Part shown: positions 1-10,400 of the stretch, piece after piece
Layout of the letters: each line of letters opens with the position of its first letter
How positions within the stretch are numbered: position 1 is the first letter of the stretch
Assembly: GCA_028280065.1 (NCBI GenBank)
Contig: JANQMN010000071.1
Location: 18,134-82,133 of the forward strand
Origin: Hahella sp.
GTDB taxonomy: Bacteria > Pseudomonadota > Gammaproteobacteria > Pseudomonadales > Oleiphilaceae
Reading direction: 5' to 3'
DNA: 64,000 nucleotides
Notes under the pieces: model-generated
The model's input: only the letters and a program-made list of their open reading frames with translations
What the model was told of the DNA's origin: nothing
The model's database searches: none
Position numbers and translations under genes: made by a program

Positions 1-543
1 GATTACGCCATGGCATCGTCTTCGTTGCTCGACCAGGTCACAGGCGTCACCGAATGGCACATCAACGCAGATGAACCAGATGCTATAGATTACAACCTCG
101 ATTTCGGCCGCAATGCAGGCATCTTCGACGGTTCAGTCCCGGCCCGGGTATCGGACCACGATCCGATTATTATCGGCTTAAATCTCAGCAGCGTAGCGGA
201 ACACATACTGGTTTCCGGCACTGTCAACCGGGAGACACTGGTCGGCAGCGACGCGAATGAGTTATTCCAAGGCGGCGGCAAGTCGGACGTGATCATTACT
301 GGCGGCGGTTCAGACATTGTCGATCTGTTTGAAACCTTCAACAACGGGCAGCGGGAAATCACCACCATTACAGACTTCGATACGTCTTTAGACGCGTTGG
401 CGGGAATCTCTCCAGACGACATCAGCAACAGCCGGACCTTAGGCATCAACACCTACGTAGGGTTGGCAGATGGCGATTGGCTTCGCCTGATCGGTGTCGA
501 CGATTTTTCACAAGTACAGTTCAGTGAAGACTTGCTGATTTAA
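1..543 (+). CDS. C-terminal part of a secreted endonuclease/exonuclease/phosphatase-type nuclease
   Basis: The reading frame is open at the window edge, so only the last 180 residues are seen. The first part resembles the end of an extracellular nuclease of the ExeM/NucH kind (EEP superfamily). It has a segment ending WHINADEP and then SDHDP, the usual last catalytic His/Asp motif of EEP nucleases, at about nt 151-165. About 110 residues follow with Gly/Asp-rich stretches (GSDANELFQGGGKSD, GGGSDIVDLF) that look like a degenerate RTX-type Ca-binding or type I secretion tail. The stop is TAA at 541. By family knowledge such enzymes degrade extracellular DNA for nutrient supply or biofilm turnover. 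The catalytic core is outside the window, so activity cannot be judged. Confidence 0.7.
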   Translation, partial: DYAMASSSLLDQVTGVTEWHINADEPDAIDYNLDFGRNAGIFDGSVPARVSDHDPIIIGLNLSSVAEHILVSGTVNRETLVGSDANELFQGGGKSDVIITGGGSDIVDLFETFNNGQREITTITDFDTSLDALAGISPDDISNSRTLGINTYVGLADGDWLRLIGVDDFSQVQFSEDLLI

Positions 544-625
544 CGCTAATTGAACATTCGGTTTTCGGCAGTCTGTATGGGCTGCCATTCTCTTACCAAA
601 CACATAGGCAAATAGGATACACAAG

Positions 626-1216
626 ATGAAGTTAAAACTTGTTTTAGGATTTTTCGCTGGGATTCTCGCCACGACAATCGCCAGCGCAACCTTGCTAAGC
701 GATGTTACAGTGAATGACGCAGTATTTATGGAAGCTGACGGGAGTTCATTCTTGTACTTTCCGGATAACTTGATAAGCGAGGGCTTTACCACTGCCCATT
801 CCGGTTTATCGATCGACATTTCCGGCAACGCGCTGAGTTTGTTTGCCGGTATCGACGCCTTCGGCACCGTACTGGTGGATGACTTAAATCAGGACCTTAC
901 GGTGTTGTCCTCAGGGTTTGATATCCTGCTGGACGGCAATCTGCTGGATGCTACGTTTGACGGAGGCGTTTCCTTACTGTTCGAAACCGGAATCGGCAGC
1001 CTAAGTGCCGACTTCGGTGAATTCATGGTCATGACCATTTCCGGAGTGGATGCCTTTAGCCCGTTAGATTTGGATTTAATGGAGGCCGACATTCGCCTCA
1101 TGGCCGCCGAGCTGTCAGAAGTACCTGAGCCGGCAACGCTGGCATTGCTGAGCCTGTCATTGCTTGGCTTAGCCGTGAGGCACCGCAGGACGCACAAGGG
1201 CTCTACTCCATCCTAG
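626..1216 (+). CDS. PEP-CTERM sorting-domain protein
   Basis: This 196-residue protein begins with a signal peptide (basic MKLK, hydrophobic core LVLGFFAGILATTIASA). It ends with a PEP-CTERM tripartite signal: VPEPATLALL, a hydrophobic stretch ending GLAV, and a basic tail RHRRTHK. Such signals direct exported proteins to an exosortase (EpsH/XrtA) system, usually in exopolysaccharide-producing bacteria. The middle is acidic, rich in Leu, Asp and Gly, and has no domain I recognise. An AGGATAC sequence lies just upstream of the ATG. No exosortase gene is in this window. The exported state is well supported; the function is unknown. Confidence 0.8.
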   Translation: MKLKLVLGFFAGILATTIASATLLSDVTVNDAVFMEADGSSFLYFPDNLISEGFTTAHSGLSIDISGNALSLFAGIDAFGTVLVDDLNQDLTVLSSGFDILLDGNLLDATFDGGVSLLFETGIGSLSADFGEFMVMTISGVDAFSPLDLDLMEADIRLMAAELSEVPEPATLALLSLSLLGLAVRHRRTHKGSTPS

Positions 1217-1230
1217 CGAATGGCTTATTC

Positions 1231-1260
1231 ACAGACTGCTTGGAGATTAAAGCAGTCTGT
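1231..1260 (+). terminator. Hairpin downstream of the PEP-CTERM gene
   Basis: A perfect 11-bp stem (ACAGACTGCTT with AAGCAGTCTGT) encloses an 8-nt loop, starting 14 nt after the PEP-CTERM stop codon. No T-run follows, so it may be a weak intrinsic terminator or an mRNA-stabilising 3' hairpin. A shorter GC-rich repeat (CACCGGTTCACCGG) comes directly after it. The rest of the gap to the next gene (to about 1532) holds no gene I can support. Confidence 0.55.
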
Positions 1261-1532
1261 GCCGGGACACCGGTTCACCGGGGACGGTAGTTTGGTCAAC
1301 CGGTTTTCACTTTCCAGGCAAAACTTGTCAAGCGGATTCTTGCTCCCGCCGCTTTTGCGACTTACACCCTCTTATACTTCGGCGAATCTAATCATTAAAC
1401 TTTTCAGAAATATCCAACAAACAAGTCTATGCTTAGTTAACTGAGAATATCGCAGCAGCACCCTAATAACTAATATGAAAGCAGGACAAGTAGATAGTTA
1501 ACCGGTTGAACGAGCATATTAGCGGTAATGCC

Positions 1533-3260
1533 ATGTCCCAAGATCAAGCTTCTGTCGGCACAACTGATGAAAACATCCGTATCCTGGTGGTTGATGATTC
1601 TGAAGACGACGTATTTTTACTTCAGCATACCCTGAAAAAAGGCGGCATCAATTTTACCCTCGTTCATATCGAAACCCTCGAGGAACTTGACGTACATTTG
1701 CACACGCAAAGTTGGGACATTGTCATATCCGACCATCACTTGGCAGGTTTTAGTTCCACTGAAGTTCTCGAGGCCGTTAAGCATTTTAATTCAGACCTCC
1801 CCGTCATTATCGTTTCCGGCGAAATTGAAGAAGACAAAGCAATACGCGCCATGCATAGCGGCGCTGAAGACTTTGTCATGAAAGACAACCTAAAGCGCCT
1901 TATTCCGGCGATTCTTCGGGAAAAGAAACAACACGAAGTCAAGAAATCCCGTCAACAACTCGAATCGGAGTACCGATTTCTCAAATATCATGACAACCTG
2001 ACCAATCTCGTCAATCGCGAAGAGTTCGAGTCGCGTTTGTCAGCTGCCATGGATAGCGCCAATGGTAATCGGGCAACCCATTACCTGTTGTTTTTGGATT
2101 TGGACCAGTTCAAGGTCATCAACGACACTTGCGGCCATATTGCCGGAGATGAGTTGCTGGTTAAAACCAGCGCAATTTTGAAATCCAGCCTCAAAGAAAG
2201 AGACACTCTTGCCAGGCTTGGAGGGGATGAGTTCGGAATTATTTTGCAAGACTGCGATAAAAACGATGCCACCATTACCGCAAACAATATCCGCAGGGCG
2301 ATTAAGAATCACAAGTTTATTTGGGAAGGCAACCTTTTTCATTATACGATCAGCATCGGCATGGCCGAAATCAATGAATACACTAGCGACTATCACGAAC
2401 TGTTAAGCTGTGCGGACATTGCCTGTTATGCCGCCAAGGACCGGGGACGCGATACCCTGGTGTGTTTCACCCCGATAGACGAAGAGTATGCCAAGCGGCG
2501 TTCGGAAATGCAGTGGGCTCCGCGGATCAAGCGTGCGGTCGAAGAAAACAAATTTGTCTTGTTCCATCAGTCCATGGCCAGCCTTCAGCAGGAAATGGGG
2601 CCGCACTCGGAGTTTTTAGTTCGCATGAAAGACGGCGATCAGATTACCAGTCCAGGGGCTTTTATTCCTGCAGCGGAACGCTACAACCTGATGCCGATGA
2701 TCGACCGCTGGGTGATCTGCAACGTTTTTGCCTATCTGAATCGAAACGGTCTGCATCAGCAAGCGGATGCGACCTATTTCATCAACCTCTCCGGTTCGAC
2801 CATCAGCGACGGGGAATTCTTTGACGATATCAGACAGTTCCAACAACAATATTCGATTCGTCCCCAGATAATTTGTTTCGAAATCACTGAAACGGCTGCC
2901 ATCGACAATCTGGTGGAAGCCGTGGAATTCATCAGCGAAGCCCGACAACTGGGATTCAAGTTTGCTTTGGATGATTTTGGTGTCGGTCTGAGTTCATTTT
3001 CCTATCTAAAGACCATCCCGGTAGACTATTTAAAGATCGATGGCAGCTTCGTACAAAACTTACTCGAAAATGCAATTGACAGAGGCATAGTACAAGCCTG
3101 CAACAATATCGCCCACGCGGCAGGATTGCACACCGTTGCCGAGTTTGTTGAAAACGAGCAAACCCACCAAGCGCTTCGGGAAATGGGCATTGATTTTGCC
3201 CAAGGTTACGGCATCGCCAAACCTGAACCAATTGTGGAGTTTACCCAGAAAGGTAGTTAA
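1533..3260 (+). CDS. Response regulator with GGDEF and EAL domains (c-di-GMP turnover)
   Basis: Domain order is REC (about residues 15-135, with VVDDSEDD and the phospho-acceptor Asp in VISDHHLAG), GGDEF (about 155-315, intact RLGGDEFG) and EAL (about 330-570). The EAL signature is the variant SEFLVR. Downstream metal and catalytic motifs are present (FINLSG, FEITETAA, LDDFGVG, LKIDGSFV, AEFVEN), so phosphodiesterase activity is plausible as well as diguanylate cyclase activity. I chose ATG 1533; an in-frame TTG at 1506 would add nine residues, and neither start has a strong Shine-Dalgarno. It closely resembles the protein at 30472-32151, so the two are paralogues. No kinase is adjacent. The following TRAP genes are 21 nt away and could be co-transcribed. 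Confidence 0.9.
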   Translation: MSQDQASVGTTDENIRILVVDDSEDDVFLLQHTLKKGGINFTLVHIETLEELDVHLHTQSWDIVISDHHLAGFSSTEVLEAVKHFNSDLPVIIVSGEIEEDKAIRAMHSGAEDFVMKDNLKRLIPAILREKKQHEVKKSRQQLESEYRFLKYHDNLTNLVNREEFESRLSAAMDSANGNRATHYLLFLDLDQFKVINDTCGHIAGDELLVKTSAILKSSLKERDTLARLGGDEFGIILQDCDKNDATITANNIRRAIKNHKFIWEGNLFHYTISIGMAEINEYTSDYHELLSCADIACYAAKDRGRDTLVCFTPIDEEYAKRRSEMQWAPRIKRAVEENKFVLFHQSMASLQQEMGPHSEFLVRMKDGDQITSPGAFIPAAERYNLMPMIDRWVICNVFAYLNRNGLHQQADATYFINLSGSTISDGEFFDDIRQFQQQYSIRPQIICFEITETAAIDNLVEAVEFISEARQLGFKFALDDFGVGLSSFSYLKTIPVDYLKIDGSFVQNLLENAIDRGIVQACNNIAHAAGLHTVAEFVENEQTHQALREMGIDFAQGYGIAKPEPIVEFTQKGS

Positions 3261-3281
3261 CGCCTTGCCGCTCTCAACGTA

Positions 3282-3785
3282 ATGCGCAGATTTCTAAACA
3301 GTTTCGAACAATGCCTGAACCGCCTTGTCGGCATATTTCATTTCCTGGGATTTTGCCTGGTATTACCGTCGTTATTGCTGATTACCCTAGCCGATATCGC
3401 ATTGCGCGCCGGATTCAACGCCCCATTAAGCTGGGGTAACGAGGTGTTGGGCTTACTGCTGATAAGCCTGCTTTTTCTGGTATTGCCCCACAACGTCCAA
3501 CGACTTGATTTTTTCCACATTGATACGCTATACCGCAATTTTGACACGCCTACTAGGACCATTCTCATGCGGCTTGTCTGGCTCAACATCGCCGGTGTCG
3601 GCATATTAATTGTCTGGCAGGCAATGATTGCCGCCTGGGAGATGTATGAGTTCCGGGAAGAAGCCTACACCATTCCCATCCCCTACTGGCCATTCTCGGT
3701 ATTAATCGCTGTTAGTGGCTTGCTGACCAGTATCCAAGCGTTGCTAAGAGTCGCGACTCCCGTCAAGGAAAAACATGAGTGCTAG
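3282..3785 (+). CDS. TRAP transporter small permease subunit (DctQ family)
   Basis: This 167-residue membrane protein has four hydrophobic segments, the usual DctQ topology and length. Typical features are an N-terminal helix around FHFLGFCLVLPSLLLITLAD and a WGNEVLGLLL region. In TRAP transporters DctQ pairs with the large permease DctM to take up organic acids through a DctP-type periplasmic receptor, driven by an ion gradient. Its last 11 nt overlap the start of dctM, so the two are translationally coupled. No receptor gene is adjacent; the only DctP-like gene in the window is 29.5 kb away (34577-35752). Substrate cannot be read from sequence. Confidence 0.85.
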   Translation: MRRFLNSFEQCLNRLVGIFHFLGFCLVLPSLLLITLADIALRAGFNAPLSWGNEVLGLLLISLLFLVLPHNVQRLDFFHIDTLYRNFDTPTRTILMRLVWLNIAGVGILIVWQAMIAAWEMYEFREEAYTIPIPYWPFSVLIAVSGLLTSIQALLRVATPVKEKHEC

Positions 3786-5076
3786 CTCCATCGGTGTTCT
3801 TTCGCTGTTCATCTTGCTACTGCTGATTATTGTCCGCGTACCGGTCGCCATTAGCTTTATGCTGGTTGGCTTCGCCGGAAACGTTTTCTTGAACGGATTT
3901 TCTCCGGCGATCGCCCAATTGCAACTTGTTATCTGGGAGGTCGCAAACAGTTTCGTCCTGGTCGCATTGCCGCTTTTCATCTGGATGGGACAAATCGCGT
4001 CAGTCGGACAGTTGGGTAACGATATCTGCAAGGGATTTCAAATTTGGTTTGGCCGGGTTCGGGGCGGGCTGGCAGTCAGTTCCATTTTTGGGTCTGCCAG
4101 TTTCGGGGCAATTTGCGGTTCCAGTATGGCCACTATGATGGCCATGGGACAAATGCTGTTGCCGGAAATGAAACGCTACAAATACGATAATTCCCTGGCA
4201 GCCGGTTCCGTTGCCTCCGCCGGTGTTCTGGCCATTATGATCCCGCCTAGCGTTCCGCTGGTATTCTACAGCGCATGGACAGGAACCTCCCTGTCAGCGT
4301 TATTGATTGCGGCGATTATACCGGGAATTTTTCTAACTACGCTATTTGCCGGCTGGGTATTGCTTCGATGTATAACCCGCCCGGAGCTGGCCCCAATGGG
4401 GCAACTCCACGGTTTACATGAGAAAATCCAAGCCCTGACGCTGTTGCTACCGACCATTTCGGTGTTAGTGGTGGTGCTGGGCTGTATTTATGCGGGAGTA
4501 GCCACACCTTCCGAGGCAGCCGCGATCGGCGTTTTCGGGGTTTTAGTGATCTGTGGTATCAAAGGCCGGCTTTCCTTGAGCAAACTAAGCGCTAGTTTGC
4601 ATCACAGCGCGGCGCTTAGCGTTAATATCTTTCTTCTGTTGCTGGGAGGTTTGCTATACAGCCGTTTTCTCACCCAAACCCGATTAATCCAGTCGCTGAT
4701 TGATAGTATCGTCACACTTGGGTTACCCAACTGGGCAATCATCATCCTTATCGTCTTCATCTACCTAATCACCGGGGCATTGCTGGATACTTTCAGCATG
4801 ATTATCTTAACCCTGCCTTTTGTATTTCCTGTTATTCTGTCTCTGGGTTACGATCCCGTCTGGTTCGGAATATTTTTGGTTTTAATGATTGAATTGGCCT
4901 TGATTACACCGCCTATAGGTGTGCATTTGCTTTTATTACAACGTTTGATGCCTGACTTCGAACTCCCTGTTATCTGCCGTGGTATCTTACCCTTTATCGT
5001 GCTAACACTGCTTACAACCGGTGTGCTCATCGTATTCCCTGAGATTGCCCTTTGGTTACCCTCCCAGTTGCAGTAA
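3775..5076 (+). CDS. TRAP transporter large permease subunit (DctM family)
   Basis: This 433-residue polytopic protein matches the DctM/ion-transporter-like pattern: FGSASFGAICGSSMATMMAMG, a SVASAGVLAIMIPPSVPLVFY re-entrant region, and the C-terminal partner ALITPPIGVHLLLLQ. These two P-rich hairpins line the substrate path in the family. Length is normal (about 425-440). The ATG at 3775 lies inside dctQ. It is the membrane engine of a secondary, periplasmic-receptor-dependent carboxylate uptake system. The preceding gene is a c-di-GMP regulator, which may only be proximity. Confidence 0.9.
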   Translation: MSASSIGVLSLFILLLLIIVRVPVAISFMLVGFAGNVFLNGFSPAIAQLQLVIWEVANSFVLVALPLFIWMGQIASVGQLGNDICKGFQIWFGRVRGGLAVSSIFGSASFGAICGSSMATMMAMGQMLLPEMKRYKYDNSLAAGSVASAGVLAIMIPPSVPLVFYSAWTGTSLSALLIAAIIPGIFLTTLFAGWVLLRCITRPELAPMGQLHGLHEKIQALTLLLPTISVLVVVLGCIYAGVATPSEAAAIGVFGVLVICGIKGRLSLSKLSASLHHSAALSVNIFLLLLGGLLYSRFLTQTRLIQSLIDSIVTLGLPNWAIIILIVFIYLITGALLDTFSMIILTLPFVFPVILSLGYDPVWFGIFLVLMIELALITPPIGVHLLLLQRLMPDFELPVICRGILPFIVLTLLTTGVLIVFPEIALWLPSQLQ

Positions 5077-5185
5077 ACTCATAATAAACGGCCTGCCTTA
5101 CAAAAATATGTCCTATAATTCCTTTTCAGAATCCACCACAAGTTCAGTACCAGCGTTTTAAGGTATATTTGAGCAAGGCGTAAGA

Positions 5186-7354
5186 ATGCGACTTATAGGT
5201 TCATCCGGCATTGTGTTATCAGCTTTCTGGTTGTTTGCACTGCTGTCCCCAATGCTACCAGCGCAGACCGCCACAAGCGAAAACCGGGAACGCCCTTCTC
5301 AAGCCGACGAAGTTATCGTCATCACGGGGACGAAAGAAGGCGCGGTAAATTTGCAGGAAGTACCGGAATCCATCAGCGCGTTCGATGAAGACAAGCTGCA
5401 GGGCTTTAGAATCACCAATATCGAAGATTTAAGAATTCAAACACCGGGTTTGAATCTCACCCGCAATGGCCAATCCACCCGGCTCTATATGCGTGGCGTC
5501 GGCACGAATTTGGACTTTATCGGCTCCGACCCCAGCGTTACCGTTCACCAGGACGGCGTCTATCAATCGCGCACAGCGGTAGTATTGGATAATTTCCTGG
5601 ACGTCGAACGGGTTGAAGTACTACGCGGACCACAAGGTACTTTGTACGGACGTAACTCAATCGGCGGCACAATCAATGTCATATCCCGGTTACCCGAGGC
5701 AGATGCCGAAGCCGGGGCGGACTCAGAGCTAGGCAACTATGCACACAGAAGTTTCACAGCCTTTGCCAGCGGCCCTACAACCAACGAGAACTTACTCGGA
5801 CGTATTGCCTTCAACAAGACCGACCATGACCCTTATATTGACGTGACCGGTGACAGCAGCGCCGACGGCCTGGCCGACGAAGATTCTCTCGGTGCAAAGG
5901 GCACGCTACGCTATCTCATCAAGGATCAGGCAGAGTTCATCTTGCGAGCGGATTACTCAAAAACCGACAGATCGACAGCGGCCTATAAGCCCACCGGTTT
6001 AGACACGGCCGGCAATCCCGCGCCACTTGCCGATTTGCTTGACTTGCCGTCCGATCCGTTTGCTATGAACATATCTTATGACGATCCTCTGCTGGAAACT
6101 ACCAATTTCGGGGCCTCCGCAGAAATCCGGTGGCAGCTTTCGCCGGCTTTTTCCTTGGTTTCATTGACCGGTTATCGCGATACGGAATTCACAACCCTGG
6201 AAGATACCGACGGCAGTAATCTTGACATTCTGCTTACCGAAATCGATGAGCGGCAAGATCAATTCTCGGAAGAACTTCGCCTGAACTATGGCGGCGAAAG
6301 CCTCCGCCTTGTGGCCGGCTTGTTTTACCTGGACGAGAACCATACAGCGGATACCACTGTCAACCTACTCGGTCCCGGTCTGCGTAACAATTTCAGCGTG
6401 ACGAGCGATACCTCAGCCTGGGCGGTATTTGGTCGAAGCACCATAGTATTGAACGATGCTCTCCATGCTACCTTGGGTATTCGTTATAGTGAGGAAGAGA
6501 AAGACTTCCACAACATCTACACCTCATCGAACGCCGAGGGTGAGAGAGTCAACGGATTCGTCGTCGATCAAAAGGAATCCTGGAACTCATGGAGCCCGAC
6601 GGCGGGCATAGATTACCGGTTTGATAATGGCCGAATGATGTATTTCACAGTCAGCCGGGGATTTAAAAGCGGTGGTTTTAATTTGACGTCCGTCGATGCA
6701 GTTTTTGATCCCGAGTACGTCTGGTCCTATGAGCTCGGCGCCAAGTTAGATCTTACCGAACAGTTTCGTACCAACGCCGTGCTTTTTTACTACGACTATA
6801 CCGACCTGCAGGTCTCGGATTTTACCCGCCCAGGCGTGCTTTCCATTTCCAATGCCGCCAGCGCCATGTCCCGGGGCATTGAAATTGAAAATCGATGGGC
6901 GCTCACTTTGGACTGGTCGCTGGAAGTTAACTATGCTTATCTTGATGCTACTTATGACGAGTACTCAGCACCTGCGGGCGATGTTTCCCTGGACGTTTCA
7001 GGCCACACCTTAAACGCGGCTCCAGAGCACAAACTCAGCCTTGCAACGGAATACTTCCAAGACCTGGACACAGGCACTCTGACGTATAGGATGACGTATT
7101 TTTGGCAGGATAAACAATACTTTACGGCATTCAATTCGGATGTATCGTCGCAGGAGTCCTACGGCCTGCTTAGCGCTAGCGTTAATTTCGAATCCGCCGA
7201 TGATCAGTGGGAAGTGATGCTATGGGGAGAAAATTTGACGAACAGGGAGTACTCCACTTCCAGCCGGGAATTTCCCGCCACGTCGGTAGGAGTCACCAAG
7301 GATATCGCCCCCCCTCGTACATTCGGCATTAAACTCTTTTATCATTTCCTATAG
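5186..7354 (+). CDS. TonB-dependent outer-membrane receptor
   Basis: This 722-residue protein has an N-terminal signal peptide (to about residue 27, ending LPAQT), then a TonB-box-like EVIVITGTK. A plug domain follows with the conserved LRGPQGTLYGRNSIGG motif around nt 5626-5668. The rest is a beta-barrel rich in aromatic strands, ending in the expected C-terminal Phe-containing strand (GIKLFYHFL). It takes up a ligand (siderophore, glycan or other large molecule) using TonB energy. It lies between the TRAP permease genes and the giant kinase. No FecR/sigma pair is present, and its N-terminus has no extra signalling domain. The substrate is unknown; a link to the downstream NRPS-PKS product is only a possibility. 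Confidence 0.88.
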   Translation: MRLIGSSGIVLSAFWLFALLSPMLPAQTATSENRERPSQADEVIVITGTKEGAVNLQEVPESISAFDEDKLQGFRITNIEDLRIQTPGLNLTRNGQSTRLYMRGVGTNLDFIGSDPSVTVHQDGVYQSRTAVVLDNFLDVERVEVLRGPQGTLYGRNSIGGTINVISRLPEADAEAGADSELGNYAHRSFTAFASGPTTNENLLGRIAFNKTDHDPYIDVTGDSSADGLADEDSLGAKGTLRYLIKDQAEFILRADYSKTDRSTAAYKPTGLDTAGNPAPLADLLDLPSDPFAMNISYDDPLLETTNFGASAEIRWQLSPAFSLVSLTGYRDTEFTTLEDTDGSNLDILLTEIDERQDQFSEELRLNYGGESLRLVAGLFYLDENHTADTTVNLLGPGLRNNFSVTSDTSAWAVFGRSTIVLNDALHATLGIRYSEEEKDFHNIYTSSNAEGERVNGFVVDQKESWNSWSPTAGIDYRFDNGRMMYFTVSRGFKSGGFNLTSVDAVFDPEYVWSYELGAKLDLTEQFRTNAVLFYYDYTDLQVSDFTRPGVLSISNAASAMSRGIEIENRWALTLDWSLEVNYAYLDATYDEYSAPAGDVSLDVSGHTLNAAPEHKLSLATEYFQDLDTGTLTYRMTYFWQDKQYFTAFNSDVSSQESYGLLSASVNFESADDQWEVMLWGENLTNREYSTSSREFPATSVGVTKDIAPPRTFGIKLFYHFL

Positions 7355-7402
7355 CCTCGAGCCATAGGATTGAACATTGTAATCTAGGAAAGTGAGGTCT
7401 GA

Positions 7403-10400
7403 TTGGTTACGGAAATTCCGGGTTATTCGGTTAAGGAAACGCTATTCAGCACTGAGAATACGGTTGTACTCCGTGTGGAGAGAAACCGTGATGGTGTCCA
7501 GGTGATACTCAAACAGTTGGTAACCGAATACCCTACCCCAGGGCAGCTATCACGCTTTTCATTCGGTTATGAAGTCTTAAGTCAGTTTGACCATCCCAAC
7601 ATTATCAAACCATTGGAATGGATTAGCGGATCCGGCAGGATTAAGCGCGAGCAAGACGAAGAGTCCTTAGATTGCCACCCGGCGATTATTTTCGAAGACC
7701 TTCAGTGCATTGATCTGTTTAGTTTCGTAAAACGCTTCGATAACGGCTACCTGCCATTGGAATCCTTTCTCAATATCGCGGTTCAACTCGCCGAAGCGCT
7801 GAGTGTGGTCCATTATCACCAAGTCATCCATAAGGACCTTCATCCAGGCAATATTATTGTCAATCCGGATTCGGGAGTGACTCAAATTATTGACTTCGGG
7901 CTGGCATCGCTATTGTCCAGAGAACAACCCTTGCTGGAAGCGCCGGATCAAATAGAGGGCGTGCTGTCGTTTATTTCGCCGGAACAGTCAGGAAGGATGA
8001 ACCGGGCTCTGGACTACCGGTCGGATTTTTACACGCTGGGCGCCACATTTTACTACCTCCTTGCGGGCCATCCGCCTTTCGAAGCTGACGATGCACTCGG
8101 TCTCGTCCATGCGCATATCGCTAAAGAGCAAACGCCGATTTCAGAGATTCGCTCCGATATCCCGCCGGTGCTGTCGAAAATTGTCGACAAGCTTTTAAAG
8201 AAAACGGCTGAGGAGCGCTACCAAAGTGCAATAGGCTTGAAGCAGGACCTTATGAAGGTTCGCAACGCCGTGGCTACCAATAAACCGGTACCGAATTTCC
8301 CGCTGGGCATGGAAGACATCTCCGACCGCTTTCAAATTCCCCAGAAGCTCTATGGCAGAGAGGAAGAAGTGGAAAACTTGATGCGCTGTTTTTTTAAAGC
8401 GGCCAGCGGAGTTCCACGCATGCTTTCGGTATCGGGCTACTCCGGAATTGGCAAATCTGCACTGGTACACGAAGTACACAAGCCGATCGCGGCATACAAC
8501 GGCTTATTCTGCGCTGGAAAATTTGACCAGTTTCAAAAGAATATCCCCTATTCGGCTTTACAAACGGCACTAAAGAACTGGATTCAGCAAACCCTGGCTC
8601 TTACTGAAAAGCGGCTGGCGGTCAAACGAGAACAACTATGCGCCCAATTAGGCGCAAATGCGCGGGTATTGGTTGATTTCATGCCGGAGTTCGCCCTGGT
8701 TTTAGGAGAATTGCCCCCGGTCCCCCGACTTGGAGCGGATGAAACACAAAATCGACTGCACCTGGTATTCCAACAGTTTATTAAGATAATCACTTATGAA
8801 CGTCCGTTGGTGCTGTTTATCGACGACTTGCAATGGGCGGATCGAGGCACCCTGAATCTACTCCCGTTACTCATGAGCGAGGAAGGTTGCCGGCTATTGG
8901 TGATCGTGGCTTACCGGGACAATGAAGTAAGTCCGAATCACCCGGCTATCCACACTTTAAACAAGATCCGTTCTGCAGAATTCAACGCCGGTGAGTTGAC
9001 TGAAATCACCCTTGGACCGCTCTCGCTGCCGCAGATTTCCGACTTACTTAACGACGCGTTGCACCGACCAGCCTCCGAGGTCAAACCGCTGGTCAACCTG
9101 GTACATGTAAAAACGGCAGGAAATCCCTTTTTTATCAATGAATTCCTAAAGACACTCTACACCGAACAACTGCTCAACTTCGACCTTTCCAGACAACGCT
9201 GGTACTGGAATATCGAGGATATTAAGGCAAAGGATATCACCGATAATGTTGTCGACTTGATGCTGGATAAGATGGAGCAGTTGCCGCAGGAAACCCAGGA
9301 TCTGATTCAGCTGGCCGCCTGTGTCGGCAGCAGGTTTGACCTGGAAATGCTCGCCCGTCTGGCGGACCAATCGCTGATCCGGGTGACAAGGACAATTTGG
9401 CCGGCGCTGCGCGACGGTTTGCTACTGCAAGATGGCGGGGATTGGTATCTGGGCATGATTCAGCAGACGACCAATCAATCGCCCAATAGCGCCGATTTTG
9501 AACATGCTCCTTCGCAATTCACGCCGATGGCGCCGCAATGCCGCTTCTTACATGATCGGATGCTGCAAGCCGCATACCGGTCCATGTCTTCGAATCGACG
9601 CCAGGACACCCATTTGACCGTGGGAAGGATGTTGCTCAAGCATTATGATCAGGACATTTCCAACGATGACTGTTTCGCCATTGTCGGGCAACTAAACAAA
9701 GCCCGCTCACTCATAAAAGATGAACAGGAAAGACAGTTGCTGGCGAATCTTAACCTCCGGGCCGCGAAACAGGCCTGGAATGCCAGTGTCTGGCAGGCTG
9801 CCTCGGAATATAGCGAAGTCGGCATCGAGATGTTGCCTGAGAATCCATGGAGTTCCTATTTCGACGAAGCTATTCAGCTCTATCACATCAAAGCGGAATG
9901 CGAGTATTTGCGTGGTAATCCGCAGGAATCGGAACAATACTATGAAGTCTTGTTTACCCATCTCGAAGATGATTTGTTCAGAGCGCAGATATGCTCAACC
10001 CGGCTGATTCAATCCATCGGACGCGGAGATTGGCGGCAAGGCGTGGAATTCGGTTACAGGGGATTATCCTATATTCACCTTACCTTACCCGCCAAGACCG
10101 AGCTGTCTTTAGCGGCGGAAACCGAGCAGCGCTTTTTAACGGAATACCTGAAAACCCATTCAATCAACTCGGTTTCGACACTGCCTGAGATGGAAAACCC
10201 GGTGTCGCTTACGGCGCTTTGCATTCTCGCCAATCTGGCGATATGCGGTACCATTCTGGGAAGAACGGACCTGCGGGATTACTGCACGCTGAAAGGTTGC
10301 AACATGATCTTTCTGGAAGGCAAATCAGATTATGCCGCCATGCAGCTCACCTGTTACGCCTATTATCTTCAGGCTATCGGGCATTTCGACAGAGCTAATG

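Noticed and set aside
1220..1444. 74-residue open frame after the PEP-CTERM gene
   Set aside because: It runs through the 11-bp-stem hairpin, has no clear ribosome site or recognisable similarity.
5186..7354. TonB receptor as part of a siderophore cluster with the NRPS-PKS
   Set aside because: No regulator, ABC importer or chelating tailoring enzyme supports this; kept only as a possibility in the entry.
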